Origin: Halichoerus grypus
Taxonomy: Eukaryota; Chordata; Mammalia; Carnivora; Phocidae
Assembly (NCBI RefSeq): GCF_964656455.1
Contig: NC_135717.1
Coordinates: forward strand, 152,199,793 to 152,263,792
DNA length: 64,000 bases
Direction of reading: 5' to 3'
A program made the translations under genes and the position numbers. Under the pieces are notes generated by a model, which was not told the origin of the DNA, made no database searches, and saw only the letters and a list, made by a program, of their open reading frames with translations. Positions 50,113 to 61,998 of this stretch are shown here, piece after piece. Every line of letters starts with the position of its first letter. Positions within the stretch are counted from its first letter, which is position 1.

Positions 50113-50268
50113 CAGTGGTTCCCAAACGGGATGGTGCAGCAGAATCACCTGGACTGTTGAGTAAACACAGATCACCTGCCCCCACCCCCAGAGTTTCTGG
50201 TCTACAAGGCCTGGAGTGACCCTGAGAATTTGCATTTCTAAGAAGAGGTGCTGTGGACTACACATGGA
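50113..50268 (+). mobile_element. hAT (MER5-like) DNA transposon fragment
   Basis: It starts cagtggttcccaaacgggat and continues gcagaatcacctggactgtt, ccagagtttctggtctacaa and gagaatttgcatttctaaga. The right terminal part is missing where a SINE remnant abuts. Confidence 0.75.
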
Positions 50269-50404
50269 GGTGGGCGGGGCTGAGGAGAAGGAGAAGCAGA
50301 CTCTCCGCTGAGCAGGGAGCCCGACATGGGCTCGATCCCAGGACCCTGAGATCATGACCTGAGCCAAAGGCAGACGCTTAACCAACTGAGCCACCCAGGC
50401 GCCC
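50269..50404 (-). mobile_element. Can-SINE remnant without A-tail (antisense)
   Basis: The head half is intact (ggcgcccc at 50397-50404, tgagccacccag, ggagcccgacatgggctcga). The CT block is partial and no poly(A) tail remains, so homology stops close to the MER5-like fragment. No TSD was found. Confidence 0.85.
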
Positions 50405-50469
50405 CGAAGACATTCTCTTGAGCACCCCCCAACACACTCATAGTCTAGTAAGCGGAAGCACGACTGTTG

Positions 50470-50590
50470 TCCTTATTTTAGAGAGGAGGCAAGTCTGACT
50501 CGGGGTACAGGCTTGCTCAATGTTGCACAGTTAATTAATGGCAGAGCCATCTGTTGGTCTTGTTCTCTCCATTAGCCCGCAACCATCAGG
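50470..50590 (-). mobile_element. MIR fragment (antisense)
   Basis: It has tccttattttagagaggagg, gcttgctcaatgttgcacag and ttaatggcagagccatctgt. Confidence 0.65.
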
Positions 50591-50644
50591 ATCAGAGAGG
50601 AAACAGAATGAAGGCTAACTGGGTTTTTCCCAGTATATAAAAAT

Positions 50645-50900
50645 ATCACTACTAAGAATGATAATGGCTATTCTCTGCTAAGTGTTCATTATTTCCAGAT
50701 GCTGCTGCGTTTCACTTCTATTATGTAATTTAATTCACTCAACCATAAGAAGTAGGTACTATTATTAATGCCCACTTTACAGATAAGGAAATTGAGGCTC
50801 ACGATGTTTGAGAAACATATCCAAGGTCACATAATAAAAAATCAGTGAAGCCTGGACGCAAACCCAGATGAGTCTGATCGTGGAGCCTATGTTTTTGGAC
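50645..50900 (-). mobile_element. MIR (antisense)
   Basis: It has taatttaattcactcaacca, gtaggtactattattaatgc, ccactttacagataaggaaa, tccaaggtcacataataaaa and gcctggacgcaaacccagat. Confidence 0.85.
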
Positions 50901-51629
50901 ACTACTCTTGTAGAAGGGGAATCAACAGCCTTTTCTAAACTCTCATTACCTTTTGGTTCCTGGTAATCTGTGTCAAGAGCTGGGCTTTGTGATGAGAATG
51001 GAGATGAGCAGAGAGAGTGAGCAGCTAACCCAATGTCAAAGCTGGTGGTAGGGGAAGGCAGCTAGACCGCCCTGGTAAATGAAGGACAGGAGCCGGGGGA
51101 CACAAGGGTCTGGAAACTTCCTTGTCGAACACAAAGCTAACCAGGTGGGTAAGTTTTGCTCCAATTTTAATGAATCAAGTTTCCCTTACTTCTGAATGCT
51201 TGCTTAGTATTACTCCCCCCTTTTCCTTGCATACAGTGTCTAGTCTGCCTTTTTCCATAAGCTGTTTTCCTTTACCCGCTGCTCCTATTTCCTTTAAAGT
51301 TTCTAAAGGGGTACGGGTTTTGAGAGCTCCAAGGGCTACATGTACATTTCACCTATAGTGGGTTTTCTTCATTTCTCTCCTTCCCTCCCCACAAGAGACA
51401 CCAAAGAACTCATCATTAGGCTAATAGGTAACCCCAGGCTTTGTGGCTGGCCTCCCAGGTAAATACTTTATTTGGTTCCCATGTCATATCCCTTTTCAGA
51501 TTCTGGAAGTCTGTGACTCATGTGCACATGGCATTCCCATATCGGCTCTCTTGGTTGCCCACCTCCTAATGAAAGCTTCATTTGGCATAGATAAAGAGTT
51601 AATTGAATAAGAGGGAACCTTTTCTGGTG
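50901..51629. other. Unassigned spacer
   Basis: No gene or named repeat. A 78-codon plus frame at 51122-51358 has no domain. Confidence 0.4.
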
Positions 51630-51835
51630 TCTCTTCTGAGCCAGGAGGTGTGCTAATGATTTATATATGCTTCTTGACCATGCTTTCCCAGCACATCGAT
51701 GAGGTTGGTATCATTCCCCTTTACAGAAGAGCAAGGACGGGGGTTACAGAAGACCCAGGCAGCACAGTCTGTCCATAGCAGCACCAAGATGCAGACCTGG
51801 GGCTTCCTCACTCTGGTGCCCATCTCTTTCCTCTA
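51630..51835 (-). mobile_element. MIR (antisense), decayed
   Basis: It has tgagccaggaggtgtgctaa, gatgaggttggtatcattcc, cctttacagaagagcaagga and gatgcagacctggggcttcc. Confidence 0.7.
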
Positions 51836-52094
51836 TTTATCCTAAAGAGAACTTGTTTCACCAGACACCACAAAGGCAACTCTGACCCCCACCACTACTC
51901 CTCTTGGGCGTTTCAGTATATTCTGCAGTCCCTCTCCTGGGCTGAAAGGAAAGCCCAAATCCTCAGTGACTTTACAATACCAGAGGATCATTCAACTCCT
52001 TCCAGTTCAACAAGTATTTATTGACTATCTACTCAGTGCCTCACTTTGCACTGGAATCAACAGCTCTAGGGCCCATGGTCTATAGGGAAGATAG
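51836..52094. other. Unassigned spacer
   Basis: A possible short L2-type phrase (acaagtatttattgactatc, about 52009-52028) is present; nothing else recognised. Confidence 0.4.
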
Positions 52095-52475
52095 GTGTTA
52101 TGGACTGAATGTTTGTGTCCCCCCCCCCCCAAATTCATATGTTGAAGGCCTAACCAAAGCAAAGATATCTGAAGAGGAGGCCTTTGAGAATATAGGTGTA
52201 GATGAAGTCATGCGGGTGGGCCTTCATGATGTGATTAGTGCCCTTAATAGAAGCGGAGCTCTCTCCTTCTTGAGCACACAGGGGAGGTCAGGTGAACACA
52301 CAGTGAGAAGGCAGCCATCTGCAAGCCAGAGGGGAGCCCCTGTCAAGAACTGAATCTGCTGGCACCCTGATATTAAACTTCCCAACCTCCAGAACCATGA
52401 TAAATAAATAAATGTTAGTTGCTTAAGCCACCCAGTCTACGGTATTTTGTTATAGCAACCCTTGACTAAGACAAG
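52095..52475 (+). mobile_element. MaLR-type LTR (MLT1/MST-like)
   Basis: It has tgttatggactgaatgtttg, aaattcatatgttgaaggcc, gggccttcatgatgtgatta, acacacagtgagaaggcagc, aacctccagaaccatgataa, taagccacccagtctacggt and ends ccttgactaagaca. The TG...CA-type ends fit a solo LTR. A C run lies near the start (about 52121-52131). Confidence 0.82.
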
Positions 52476-52854
52476 GGGAGAGTGGAAATGTCAGGCTTGC
52501 AGGTGATTCAGTTCCCAGGCTGGGTCCTTGGGGCAGATATGGGAGCGGCAGATGAAGGGAGAGCTCTCTGATGGACCATTTGGAAGTGTGCTACCTCTGG
52601 TAAAGTCCACTCAATCAAAGTAGGGAATTGTGTCACTTTCACCTGGGAAGTCACGCTCCTCCCAGCCCTTTGCCATTAAAGAGTAAGTTTACAGGAGGAA
52701 AATAGTTGCTGACCACCCAGGAGAGCTCTCCCAGAGGGGTTTCTGAAATCTCTGTGATGTGTTTATTTAATAACTAACATCATGTTTTCTATGTTAATTA
52801 CATATTAGAAAGTGAAAGACTTCATCAAAATAAGGAATCGTCTGTTAAGTGTGA
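52476..52854. other. Unassigned spacer
   Basis: No gene or named repeat seen. Confidence 0.4.
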
Positions 52855-53085
52855 TGTGTAAGATATCAGAGCCAGACTCCTACATTGAAATCCTGCCTCC
52901 ACGACATACCAGCTGTGTGTCCTTGGGCAGCCTGCCCAACCTTTCTGTGCCAAAGTGTCCTTAACCCTAAAATAGGGCTCACAAAAGTATCTACCTCATG
53001 AAGCTATCATGAGGATTAAATGAGTTAATACACAAAGCTTTTAAAACAATGCTTGATACATAGGTGAATCTCAATATATATCATA
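52855..53085 (+). mobile_element. MIR
   Basis: It has cagagccagactcctacatt, gaaatcctgcctccacgaca, cagctgtgtgtccttgggca, ctatcatgaggattaaatga and ttaaaacaatgcttgataca. Confidence 0.9.
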
Positions 53086-53689
53086 TGTAATATATAAATA
53101 TATATGCATACAAAGAAATTATGTGCAGAGAATCTTCATAGTTACAGAAACAATATGAGCCAATGTTGTCCTTATTGTACCTATAGTCCCTCAGCCCTAT
53201 TTTCCATGTAATGTGACACAGTCCCCATGTTTGACAATTTGAGTAAGGCGATGTTGGATTAACGGTTAGGCCACCTGAAGGGTGTTATTAACTCCTTGTG
53301 AAATGAAATCATTGAAATCAAGGACCTTAGAGGTAGAATAGCAAGTATGGGAAATGAGGACATGTTCCTCTTGTTTCTTTTTGCCTGTTCCCTATTGGGA
53401 GTTTGGCACAAAGAAATGTAATTCAGTTTCTTGCCAAGTTCATGCTTCTTTTCAGTACAACAGTCAATGTGGTGGGCCTTGACCATTAGGGATGCATCAA
53501 GCCAGACTCCCGCCCCAAGGAGCTTCTGACTTGGCAGTTGGCAACCCAGTATACAACAACTGTAAGGTGTCTCGATTGGTCCTAGGTGGCATGGGAACAG
53601 ATGCATTTCCACAAGGAAAGATCAAAGTGGAGGATCAGGTGAAATCATATTCATACCTTCAGGGCTCTTCATGTATTCTTTTCTGATAG
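53086..53689. other. Unassigned spacer
   Basis: A 117-codon minus frame (53259-53612) has no domain. No named repeat. Confidence 0.4.
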
Positions 53690-53790
53690 AGCACATACTC
53701 AGTGTCAAGCATGTGTCTAAGTACTTTACCCATATTAACTCATTTTAGCTTATAAGAAGTCTATGAGAAGATGCTAGTGTGCATCATAAA
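53690..53790 (-). mobile_element. MIR fragment (antisense)
   Basis: It has cagtgtcaagcatgtgtcta and gtactttacccatattaact. Confidence 0.65.
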
Positions 53791-54094
53791 GTACAATGTA
53801 AAATGTAAACTGCAGAAAAAATAATGTAAACTGCAAAATGTGTTGAAAATATTGAGACTTAACAAGCTGCAGTTAAGAGACAGAGGAACTGAATTCAGAC
53901 ACAATACTCTCATCCAAGCTCAGAATTATGAAAAAAAAGTCATAATCTCACAAAAATGCCTCAAGTTTCATTCTACTTCTGAAGTGGATCATGGAAGCCA
54001 TGAAATCCAGGACCATTAAAAATAATAATAATTGGATTAATAGATAGAATTTCTTGAACATCTATTGTGTTCCAAATTTGCATATTTTTAATAT
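53791..54094. other. Unassigned A+T-rich spacer
   Basis: It contains a small imperfect tandem duplication of aatgtaaactgcaa/aatgtaaactgcag near 53802-53838; otherwise nothing. Confidence 0.4.
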
Positions 54095-54560
54095 TTATGC
54101 ATAGCCTAGCACTTAGGAACACACTCGACTCACACTGCTTTGATATCTCAGGTCTGTATTTACTAGCTTTGGAACATTGGGAAAATTTCTTAACTTCTCC
54201 ATGTCTTGGTTTTCTCATCTGTAAAATGGGGATGATAATTGTACTCACCTCATAGGGTTGTTGTAGTATTCATTAAGTTAATATATGTAAAACACTCAGG
54301 GTGCCTGGGTGGCTCAGTCGTTAAGCATCTGCCTTTGGCTCAGGTCATGATCCCAGGGTCCTGGGATCAAGCCCCACATTGGGCTCCCTGCTCAGCAGGA
54401 AGCCTGCTTCTCCCTCTCCCACTCCCCCTGCTTGTGTTCCCTCTCTCGCTGTCTCTCTCTCTGTCAAATAAATAAATAAAATCTTAAAAAAAAAAAAAAA
54501 TATATATATATGTAAAACACTCAATAGTGCCTAACAGAGCAAGAGAAGTGCTTGTTGTTA
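54095..54560 (+). mobile_element. MIR split by a SINE
   Basis: It has tttactagctttggaacatt, ggttttctcatctgtaaaat, ggggatgataattgtactca, cctcatagggttgttgtagt, then after the SINE aacactcaatagtgcctaac. Confidence 0.88.
54299..54505 (+). mobile_element. Can-SINE with TSD, inside a MIR
   Basis: TGTCAAATAAA-tailed type. The perfect 18-bp TSD atatatgtaaaacactca is at 54281-54298 and 54506-54523. A short (TA)n has grown at the tail/TSD junction. Confidence 0.97.
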
Positions 54561-54735
54561 TTAAAATCTCACAACAGCCTTGTTGTTACTACATAGTTTC
54601 ATACATGAGGAAATAGAGCTTGGCTGGTTAAGGGTTAAGTCAGCTTGCCCCAGGTGACCCACCCAGAACTTGGCATGGTAGGGATTCAAACCTAGGTGTG
54701 TCAGCTTCTAGACCCTGGCTCTGAATGAGCCCACA
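54561..54735 (-). mobile_element. MIR (antisense)
   Basis: It has tcatacatgaggaaatagag, gtcagcttgccccaggtgac and agggattcaaacctaggtgt. It adjoins a sense MIR. Confidence 0.75.
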
Positions 54736-55449
54736 GTGACCTTTACCTCACTGTAGCAGAGGAAAGTCAAACACAAGCTGACGAAGGCTATGGTCTCATG
54801 GTGCACTGTAAGCCCAAAACAAGGCCATTGCCCTGGGCATGCTCAGTTGCAACTCTCTGACCATGACCTTTGCCCACTTAAAGAGCCAATCACAAGGCAG
54901 CCTGGGGTAAAGGGGTGAGACAAAGGGCTTTTGATTGGGATAGCAATGGAAGGGGGATAAGACAACTCACCTGAAGGTAGATTGGGCGGGGGGGGGGGGG
55001 GGGGGGGTTGTTTATCACAAAGGAATCAATGCTAAAAGGCTACTACAGTCAAGAACCAGAGCTCCCCAACTTTTATAATCAAACAGCCTTCATCACTGCT
55101 GGGATCAGAGTTTACTGCAGGCTGTTCAGATGCCCTGGCAACAAACTTCCACAGGCCATAAACATCCCCTGCAGGCTGAAGGAAAGATAGAACAGGATAC
55201 CAAGGACACAGTCTCCTTAGGAGGTGAACAAGCACAGGAAGATGGATTTAGCACCTGACATTTCCTTGCCTCCCTCTGACAGTTGTGTTCCATGTCTTAG
55301 GAAAGTTAGTGATGCCTTATGAACTCTAAGTACCATCTTCCAAACAAACTTGGATTCTAGCCAATCACCAAAATGCAAGAGACTCTCACATGAGACCAAT
55401 TAAAATATATACACCAGTGGAAGAGCTCCATTAATGTACACTTTTGGTT
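54736..55449. other. Unassigned spacer with poly(G)
   Basis: No gene or named repeat, apart from the poly(G) tract at 54984-55007. Confidence 0.4.
54984..55007 (+). repeat. Poly(G) tract
   Basis: GGGC followed by 20 uninterrupted G. Its length may be a sequencing or assembly artefact, because mononucleotide G runs are error-prone. Confidence 0.85.
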
Positions 55450-55462
55450 TCACGATGACTTT

Positions 55463-55691
55463 TTTTTTTTAAGATTCATTTATTTATTTTGGAGAGACAG
55501 AGTGTATGGGCACATGCATTGGGGGAGGGGCAGAGAGAGTGAGAGAGAGAGAGAGAGAGAGAGAATCCTCAAGCAGACTCTCCACTGAGTGCAGAGCCCG
55601 CCGCAGGGCTCGAGCCCACAACCCATGAGACCACGACCCCAGCAGAAATACAGACTCAGACACTCAACCAACTGAGCCACCCAGACGCCCC
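55463..55691 (-). mobile_element. Old Can-SINE (antisense) with TSD
   Basis: Diverged copy with a (GA)n tract (about 55538-55563) grown from the reversed CT block. The 13-bp TSD tcacgatgacttt (55450-55462) and tcatgatgacttt (55692-55704) has one difference. Confidence 0.95.
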
Positions 55692-55949
55692 TCATGATGA
55701 CTTTAAAACAGAACAAAAGTTATTAGATATATCTTTATGTCATCATTAAATATATCTGGTATCTTTGTTGAAAAAAGCATTTTGCAATTTTGTATGCATT
55801 TAAAAGTGTGTTATTGTAACTTTAACAAATAAATGAATTTTGGGTTAAAAAAACAACACTCTAGGAAAGTAGTGGGTAGGGAGTAGGAGAGAGGTCCAGC
55901 AAACAGAAATAAAGCATTCGCTATGAATCATGCTTTCATTAATCTCAAG

Positions 55950-56150
55950 GGGAAACAGGATACATCATGGCCTTGGCCCACTCAGAGGGACCTGGATTCA
56001 AATCCTAGCTCTGTCCATGTATGTGACCTTGGGCGGGTTCTATGAGCCACCAGACCTTATCTACAAAATGAAGATAACAATATTCAGTTTTGAGAACTTT
56101 GTGAGGGGTAGATGAGATAGTGTATGACAAGTGCCCAATCTTAAGGATGG
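55950..56150 (+). mobile_element. MIR
   Basis: It has gacctggattcaaatcctag, ctctgtccatgtatgtgacc, ttgggcgggttctatgagcc and gtgaggggtagatgagatag. Confidence 0.82.
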
Positions 56151-56639
56151 CCCAGTCTTGACTCAAAAATGTTACTTTTCTTCCTCCTATACCCTACCTC
56201 TTAAATATGCTTCCCCAAGGCAGAGTTAGTTGCCCATCCTTTTGTTGTACCCACAGTTGATTTGTTCCTCTTAATTTTTATCCCTGGAATTTAGAGCAGC
56301 AATCAGGTGCTTGGTAAACATCCGTTCATCCAGACTTGGTTATGGTATAACTTATATGCCATATGAAGTCCTAGGGACAGGAACCATGTCAGCCAGCATC
56401 AGGTGTGGCTGTGTTACTAAGTGTTGCCCCTTCCATTTATAAGGTACACATCAATCTTCAGCAGCCAGGCAAGTGACAAAAATCAGCTGAATTAAGATAA
56501 CAAGAGTGGTAAAGTCTATGACAAACTGGACAGGATCTCCCTGCCGGCACTCTGATTCAAATAAACAAAATACACTTTTCTGGCCAAACAAAACCATCTG
56601 CCCATAGGATCTACCCCTCTGGCCATAAATTGGCCGCCA
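56151..56639. other. Unassigned spacer
   Basis: A possible L2-type phrase lies at about 56290-56325 (atttagagcagcaatcaggt). No gene. Confidence 0.4.
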
Positions 56640-56850
56640 CAAACAGAGATTCACATTGACAAGTATTTTCTTATACATTATTTCATTTGATATGTCAGCA
56701 ACCCTCTAAAGTAAGCATTGTTGAGTTCATCTTACAGGTATCTGACAGAGAGAGAAACTAAGGCTTAAATAGAGTGATTTGTCCAAATCAAACATAGCTA
56801 GTGAGTGGCTGCCCAGGTATTTGCATCTGTTTTCTAACATCAAACTGCAC
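56640..56850 (-). mobile_element. MIR (antisense)
   Basis: It has cattatttcatttgatatgt, gttcatcttacaggtatctg, gagaaactaaggcttaaata and acatagctagtgagtggctg. Confidence 0.75.
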
Positions 56851-57025
56851 CCCCTGCTTCTCCTTAACACCACATGCTGCTGTTTTTTACCCCATAGTTT
56901 TTCTGAAACAAAAACCAAATCCCATCAAAAGGTTAAACCTGTGTCAGATTTACACTCCAATGACCACCATGAGTCACAGTCCATCTAGAACTGAGACGGG
57001 TGTCCTCAGAAACGGTGCCTTCTTT

Positions 57026-57232
57026 ATGGGGCGCCTGGGTGGCTCAGTCGTTAAGCGTCTGCCTTCGGCTCAGGTCGTGATCCCAGGGTCCTGGGATCGA
57101 GCCCCACATCGGGCTCCCTGCTCAGCGGGAAGCCTGCTTCTCCCTCTCCCAGTCCCCTGCTTGTGTTCCCTCTCTCGCTGTGTCTCTCTCTGTCAAATAA
57201 ATAAGTAAAATCTTAAAAAAAAAAAAAAAAAA
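57026..57232 (+). mobile_element. Can-SINE with TSD
   Basis: TGTCAAATAAA-tailed type with a long A-tail. The 17-bp TSD gaaacggtgccttcttt (57009-57025) and gaaatggtgccttcttt (57233-57249) has one difference. Confidence 0.97.
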
Positions 57233-57501
57233 GAAATGGTGCCTTCTTTGCAACTAGAGGTTCATATTTTACCCAGGCTGTTCGCACTGGGAGTATGGTA
57301 GGAGGTGCCAGGCAGAGAGGTGCCCGAAGAATGGTGAACAGGTTGATAGGAAGAACCCTGCACCCGAATAGTAATGAGGAACCAGGCTCCTTGAGTCAAT
57401 GTGAAGAATCTTTAAAGGAACTTGAGTTTGTAAAGAGAGCAAGAAAAACAAGGTAGAATCTTATCAACTAGAGTAAACAAGTATCTGATTTCTCTAGGCT
57501 A

Positions 57502-57810
57502 GTGTTGTCCAAGAGAAATAAAATGTGGCCCACATATATAACTTTACATTTTCTAAGTAGTCACGTTAAAAAAGTAAAAGGAAATAAGAGAAAATAATTT
57601 GAATAATACATTTTGTTTAACTCAATATATCCAAAATATTATTTTAACATGTAATCAATATAAAATCATTAGATAGGTTATATTCATTTTTTTCATAGTG
57701 TTTTGAAATCTGGTATGTATTTTACATTTGCAGCTCATCTCAGTTGCATTGGCCATATTTCAAGTGCTCAATGGCCATGTGGCTAGTGATTGCCATATTG
57801 GACAGCATAT
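57502..57810 (+). mobile_element. hAT-type DNA transposon fossil
   Basis: It has tagtgttgtccaagagaaat at the left end and ttggacagcatat at the right end, roughly inverted. The interior has gtagtcacgttaaaaaagta, actcaatatatccaaaatat, aacatgtaatcaatataaaa and atttcaagtgctcaatggcc. Non-autonomous, with no coding capacity. Confidence 0.75.
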
Positions 57811-59784
57811 ATCTAGGCCAAAGAAACTCCTAAAAGTCTCTATTTCTGGTGTAGTGGAAGTGAATAATGTAGTTGAAAGCCAGATCTGACAGCATTCTTC
57901 AAGGCCACAGAGAGCCTTCATTTCTAATCTTGCTAGTTCAATTTCAAGGCAGGTCTCTCAGAGCCACCTTCAAACTTTGCCACCATTTGGGGGACAGCTG
58001 TGTCAGTTTCCAGCCAGTTGCTCTGCAAAGCCCATCAGAGGCCATTGTGTTTGGCAACCTGTTTTTGCCTTGCAACAGTGCAATCCTCAGCATGTCCCCT
58101 TTCAAATACCTATTATTCTAGTTCTTTCTTCAGTGGTGCCATGACTGGCAGTGATTAGGGTGACATTTTTTATGTGCCTGAGTTCACAGAGCAATCACAT
58201 AGTGTGAGTGGCATGGTGATTCAGAGGCTGTATGTAAAGACTAGAATTGCTACATTTGCATGTCTCTGAATAATGAGATTCCTATCTCCATTATATGGCA
58301 ATGAGGTAGAAATTGATAGCATTATTAACTATTTACCCAGTAAGCACAATTTTCTATTCTCTCTCTCTCTCCAGCTGGTTTCAAAGATGCTAAAAGCTAG
58401 AAGAGACACCCACAGGCCATAAAGTTGCCCACATTTGAGTCTCTCAGCAACTCTACCAAATAGAAATTTTGCATAGCTAGAGATTTCCACACCTTATCAA
58501 TAAATCTGGCTGCCTCCCAGAAGGGAGTCCACACACAATCCAATCCAATCTCATGGTTTCATATGGGAAGACACTGCAGCATAGACAGGCGAGATCTGTC
58601 CAAGGCCACACAGAGAAAAAGAAGGCTAGAAGACAGAGGACTCCAACAATAGCCACTCCTCCTCTGAATCTCATCCTCCGGCGCCTGGTGGTAGCTTTGG
58701 AATAACAGAGTCCCATCTTCCAGTCTAATTACATATTGTACATTCTGATCACATACCTCTTTTTCTGCTGAAGAGATGGAGAAACCAGCTGAAATTATAA
58801 TTTGATTCCCCAAACACAAAGACCTTTTCAGTTGACTAGAAATGAGCCCTAACTAGCCACTGAATCAACAAACATCAATTTTTGCAGCAATGAAATAAAT
58901 ATATGGGGAGATAGTTATGGTTATGGTGGTTATAAAACAGGGAAAGGGAAAGCTGTGATTAAGTGTTTATATGGCTCTGCCATAAAAATGAGACATTTTT
59001 CCATCAGCCATGTGGCAGTGACATTTTTGATATCAAGGGCAAGATCAAGGTAATAATATCCAAAGGGACCCTTTAAGAAAATAGATGATCAGTGTAGCAA
59101 CCCACAGATGCATAGCAGAGAGTACTTCATTAGCAATGTTGTGGTATGTAAGGGAGAAAAACTCTCTTCAGTTAAATCCTAACACAACAGTGCTTTAGCG
59201 GTGGAATAAACGACCCCAGACAGCGTGAAGGTTAACTGCCTCTGCATAAAAGAGGAGATGGAGTAAGATTTGTCACGTGTACGGTAGCATCAGCTTAATG
59301 TTTGTCACAGTGAAACGAATGCATGAACAGCTGTAACACTGAATTCCATTAATAAACGTGATGGTGAAATGGGCTGGGTTGAAGCATTCTTATTTATTAT
59401 ATGCTAAAATGGACTATTTGTGATGGACCTTAAAAGTGCTGAGTGTCTTAAAATAGCTAGAAGGGTCCATTACCTCCTTACCCCATCAATAATCAAAGGC
59501 GTTGTCCTAGGAGTCAAAGCTGAAGGAGCTTCGAGGTAGCATAAAGCACGAGAAAACTGGGACATACTCAGCAGTGTGTAAAAGAGGTTGTGAAGTCCTT
59601 TGGGTCTCCACTTAAACCTCACTGGGTTCAGGGAGGCCTTTCTCTGAACCCATGGTCTCAAGAACTCCCCTGTTATAAGTTACCATACTTCTATATGCTG
59701 TTTCATATGATATGTTCATTACAAGTATGTACTTAGAGCCTGTCTTCTCCATGAAGAGTATCAGGGCAGGTGCCTAATTGTCTA
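57811..59784. other. Long unassigned stretch
   Basis: About 2 kb without a recognisable gene. A weak antisense MIR-like phrase (gatctgtccaaggccacaca) lies at about 58590-58610, and a (CT)n run at 58357-58372. Frames at 58477-58819 and 59470-59661 show no domain. Confidence 0.4.
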
Positions 59785-60180
59785 ACACAGCTGATTCACT
59801 GATTCAAAAGGTACCTACAGAACACCTACCAAGAGCTAGGCACCATGCTAAGTGCACAGGTTACAGCAGAGAACAAAACTACGCTGCCCTCCTGCAGCTT
59901 ACACCGAACTAGGGAGAAAGAGACCACAAACAACTAAACAAACAAGCTGATTTTTGATAATAATATGTGCTCTACACAAAGCAAAGGGTAATGAGATAGA
60001 GAGCAGATGCATGGGAGGCTAGTCTCTGAGGACAGGAGATTAAGGAAATCTGAATATTGGGAAGTTCTGGGGGAGGACACTCCCGGCAGCCAGAAGGCAG
60101 GTGGAAAAGCCTTAAGATAGGAATAAGTCTCTATGGTTGGAACTGAGTGAGGGGCAGAGGGAGTCAAGGATGTAGACTGG
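59785..60180 (-). mobile_element. L2 3' part (antisense)
   Basis: It has gaacacctaccaagagctag, gcaccatgctaagtgcacag, gttacagcagagaacaaaac, and further reversed L2 phrases to gggagtcaaggatgtagact. Confidence 0.75.
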
Positions 60181-60184
60181 GCGG

Positions 60185-60280
60185 GATCACATACTTGGAT
60201 CATAGCAAATACTCAATAAACATTCGTTGAATGAAACAACAACAACAACAACAAACATTTGTTGAATGAATGAATAGCTA
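60185..60280 (+). mobile_element. L2 3' terminus with (CAA)n
   Basis: It has catagcaaatactcaataaa, cattcgttgaatgaaacaac, a (caa)n run at about 60236-60257, then catttgttgaatgaatgaat. The L2 terminal phrase is present twice around the triplet run. Confidence 0.65.
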
Positions 60281-61039
60281 CATGTCAGCTATAAGGGCTG
60301 GTGGCGTATAATTCCTGCTGCCTTGGGCAAAAGTGCACATGACCAGCATAGAAAAGTGGAAACTAGAAACTTGAAACTTCAAGAAAAACACAGCGGGTAA
60401 ATAAGATGAGGGCTATGGACTCACAGAAAATAAAAATGAGATATTCAAGGCAATTTATAACAAACTCCAAAGTGCTGCAAAGGAATGTAGGGACAGGCAA
60501 GTTAATTGCAGGTTGACAACATATGGGGCAGGTTCCTGAAGGCAGGAAGTGAGCCGGGCCTTGAATCATACATACACATTAGGTGGAATGAACATAGGGA
60601 AGGGAGGGCATTGCAGGAAAATCAGTCTTATCATGTTATCCCGAAGGAGCGACCACATTTAGTTCTGGGACATGATGTCAGTCCATACTATGCTTGTCAC
60701 ACAGGCAAGGGGGACAATTACACAGATGGAATGGAGACGCTGGCATCACAACTTCTTCCCTGTAGGCTCAGGTTGCTCCCTTGGAATTCACAGGCTCCAG
60801 CCTGAGTGGAAAATTACCTACCTTCAACATAGAGTGAAGCTGATGAGGGCTGTAGATCTCTAAGGTATGTTTTAATTCTCTCATTTTCCAGAAGCTCACT
60901 AGCCTGCTAGTCTTGTTGTGGTGGTTTAGTTCCGTTTTAGCACTTTGTTAATTAAACCCTTTTGGAAGCTGTCCAGGCTAATCTAACATCATAAAGTCTG
61001 TAACAGATGAGTCACAGAGCCACCACCCAACCAGTAGGC
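60281..61039. other. Unassigned spacer
   Basis: Short overlapping frames (60506-60805, 60672-60863) have no domain. No named repeat. Confidence 0.4.
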
Positions 61040-61526
61040 CTAAGCCAGAAACCAGGTACCCTCCTTTCCTCCACCCAGCTTGAGTCTAATCCATGAGGTC
61101 CCATAAATCTAACTCTCAAATCCATCTTTCTGCCCCTTCCTCACCACCACTACCTTATTCAGCCCCTTGTCATCTCTTGCCTGAATCCCACCCTACTTCT
61201 AGCTCATTCTAAACATTCCTCTCCACTCCCCATAACCTGAGTGACTGCTTACATATTCACCACTATATACATACACAGCCTTCATAATTTGCCTACTTTC
61301 CCATTCCCATCTCCCTCCACACCTCCAAAACATCCCAACTTCAAGAAAACAAGCTATTTACAATTTTTCCAAAACCCCATACTGTTGGAAGACTCTATGC
61401 TTTTGTGCTTGCAGTTCTCTCGCCTGGAATACCCTTACTCAATCCTGTATGGATGCCTCTGATTCATCCTTTAAGACTCAACTCAAATATCACCTATTCT
61501 GTGAAGCTTTTCCTGATCACCATTGT

Positions 61527-61998
61527 ATATTATTCAGGATTCTCCAGAGAAACAGAAGCATTGGGATATGAATATAGAGAGAAAGTGATTAATTTTAAGG
61601 AATTGGTTCATGCGATCATGGAAGCTGGCAAACCCAAACTATGTAGGATTGGCTGGCCAGCTGCAGATCTAGGGAAGGGCAGGTGCTATAGTTCAAGTCC
61701 AAAGGCTATCAGGCTGAAGATTCAGGAAGAGCCAGTGCTGCAATTTGGGATGAAGGCCATCTGCTATAAAATTTCCTTTTGCTTGGGAAAGGTCAGTCTC
61801 TTGCTCTATTCAGGCCTTCACTTGATTGGATGAGGCCCATCCACACTGTGGAGGGCAATCTACTTTACTCAAAGTCCACTGATTTAAATACTAATCTCAT
61901 CTAAAATAATCCCCTCACAGAAACACCCAGAACAGTGTTTGACCACGTATCTGGGCACCATGGCAGAGACAAACTGACACATAAAATTAAACATCACA
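61527..61998 (-). mobile_element. MaLR-type LTR (antisense) nested in L2
   Basis: It has tattcaggattctccagaga, ttaaggaattggttcatgcg, ctattcaggccttcacttga, ttggatgaggcccatccaca, ctttactcaaagtccactga, gtttgaccacgtatctgggc and actgacacataaaattaaac. Same family as 44800-45345. Confidence 0.8.

Noticed and set aside
58477..58819. Overlapping minus-strand frames with cysteine-rich segments
   Set aside because: Two frames overlap in the same DNA, partly over MIR-like sequence, and no domain is recognisable.
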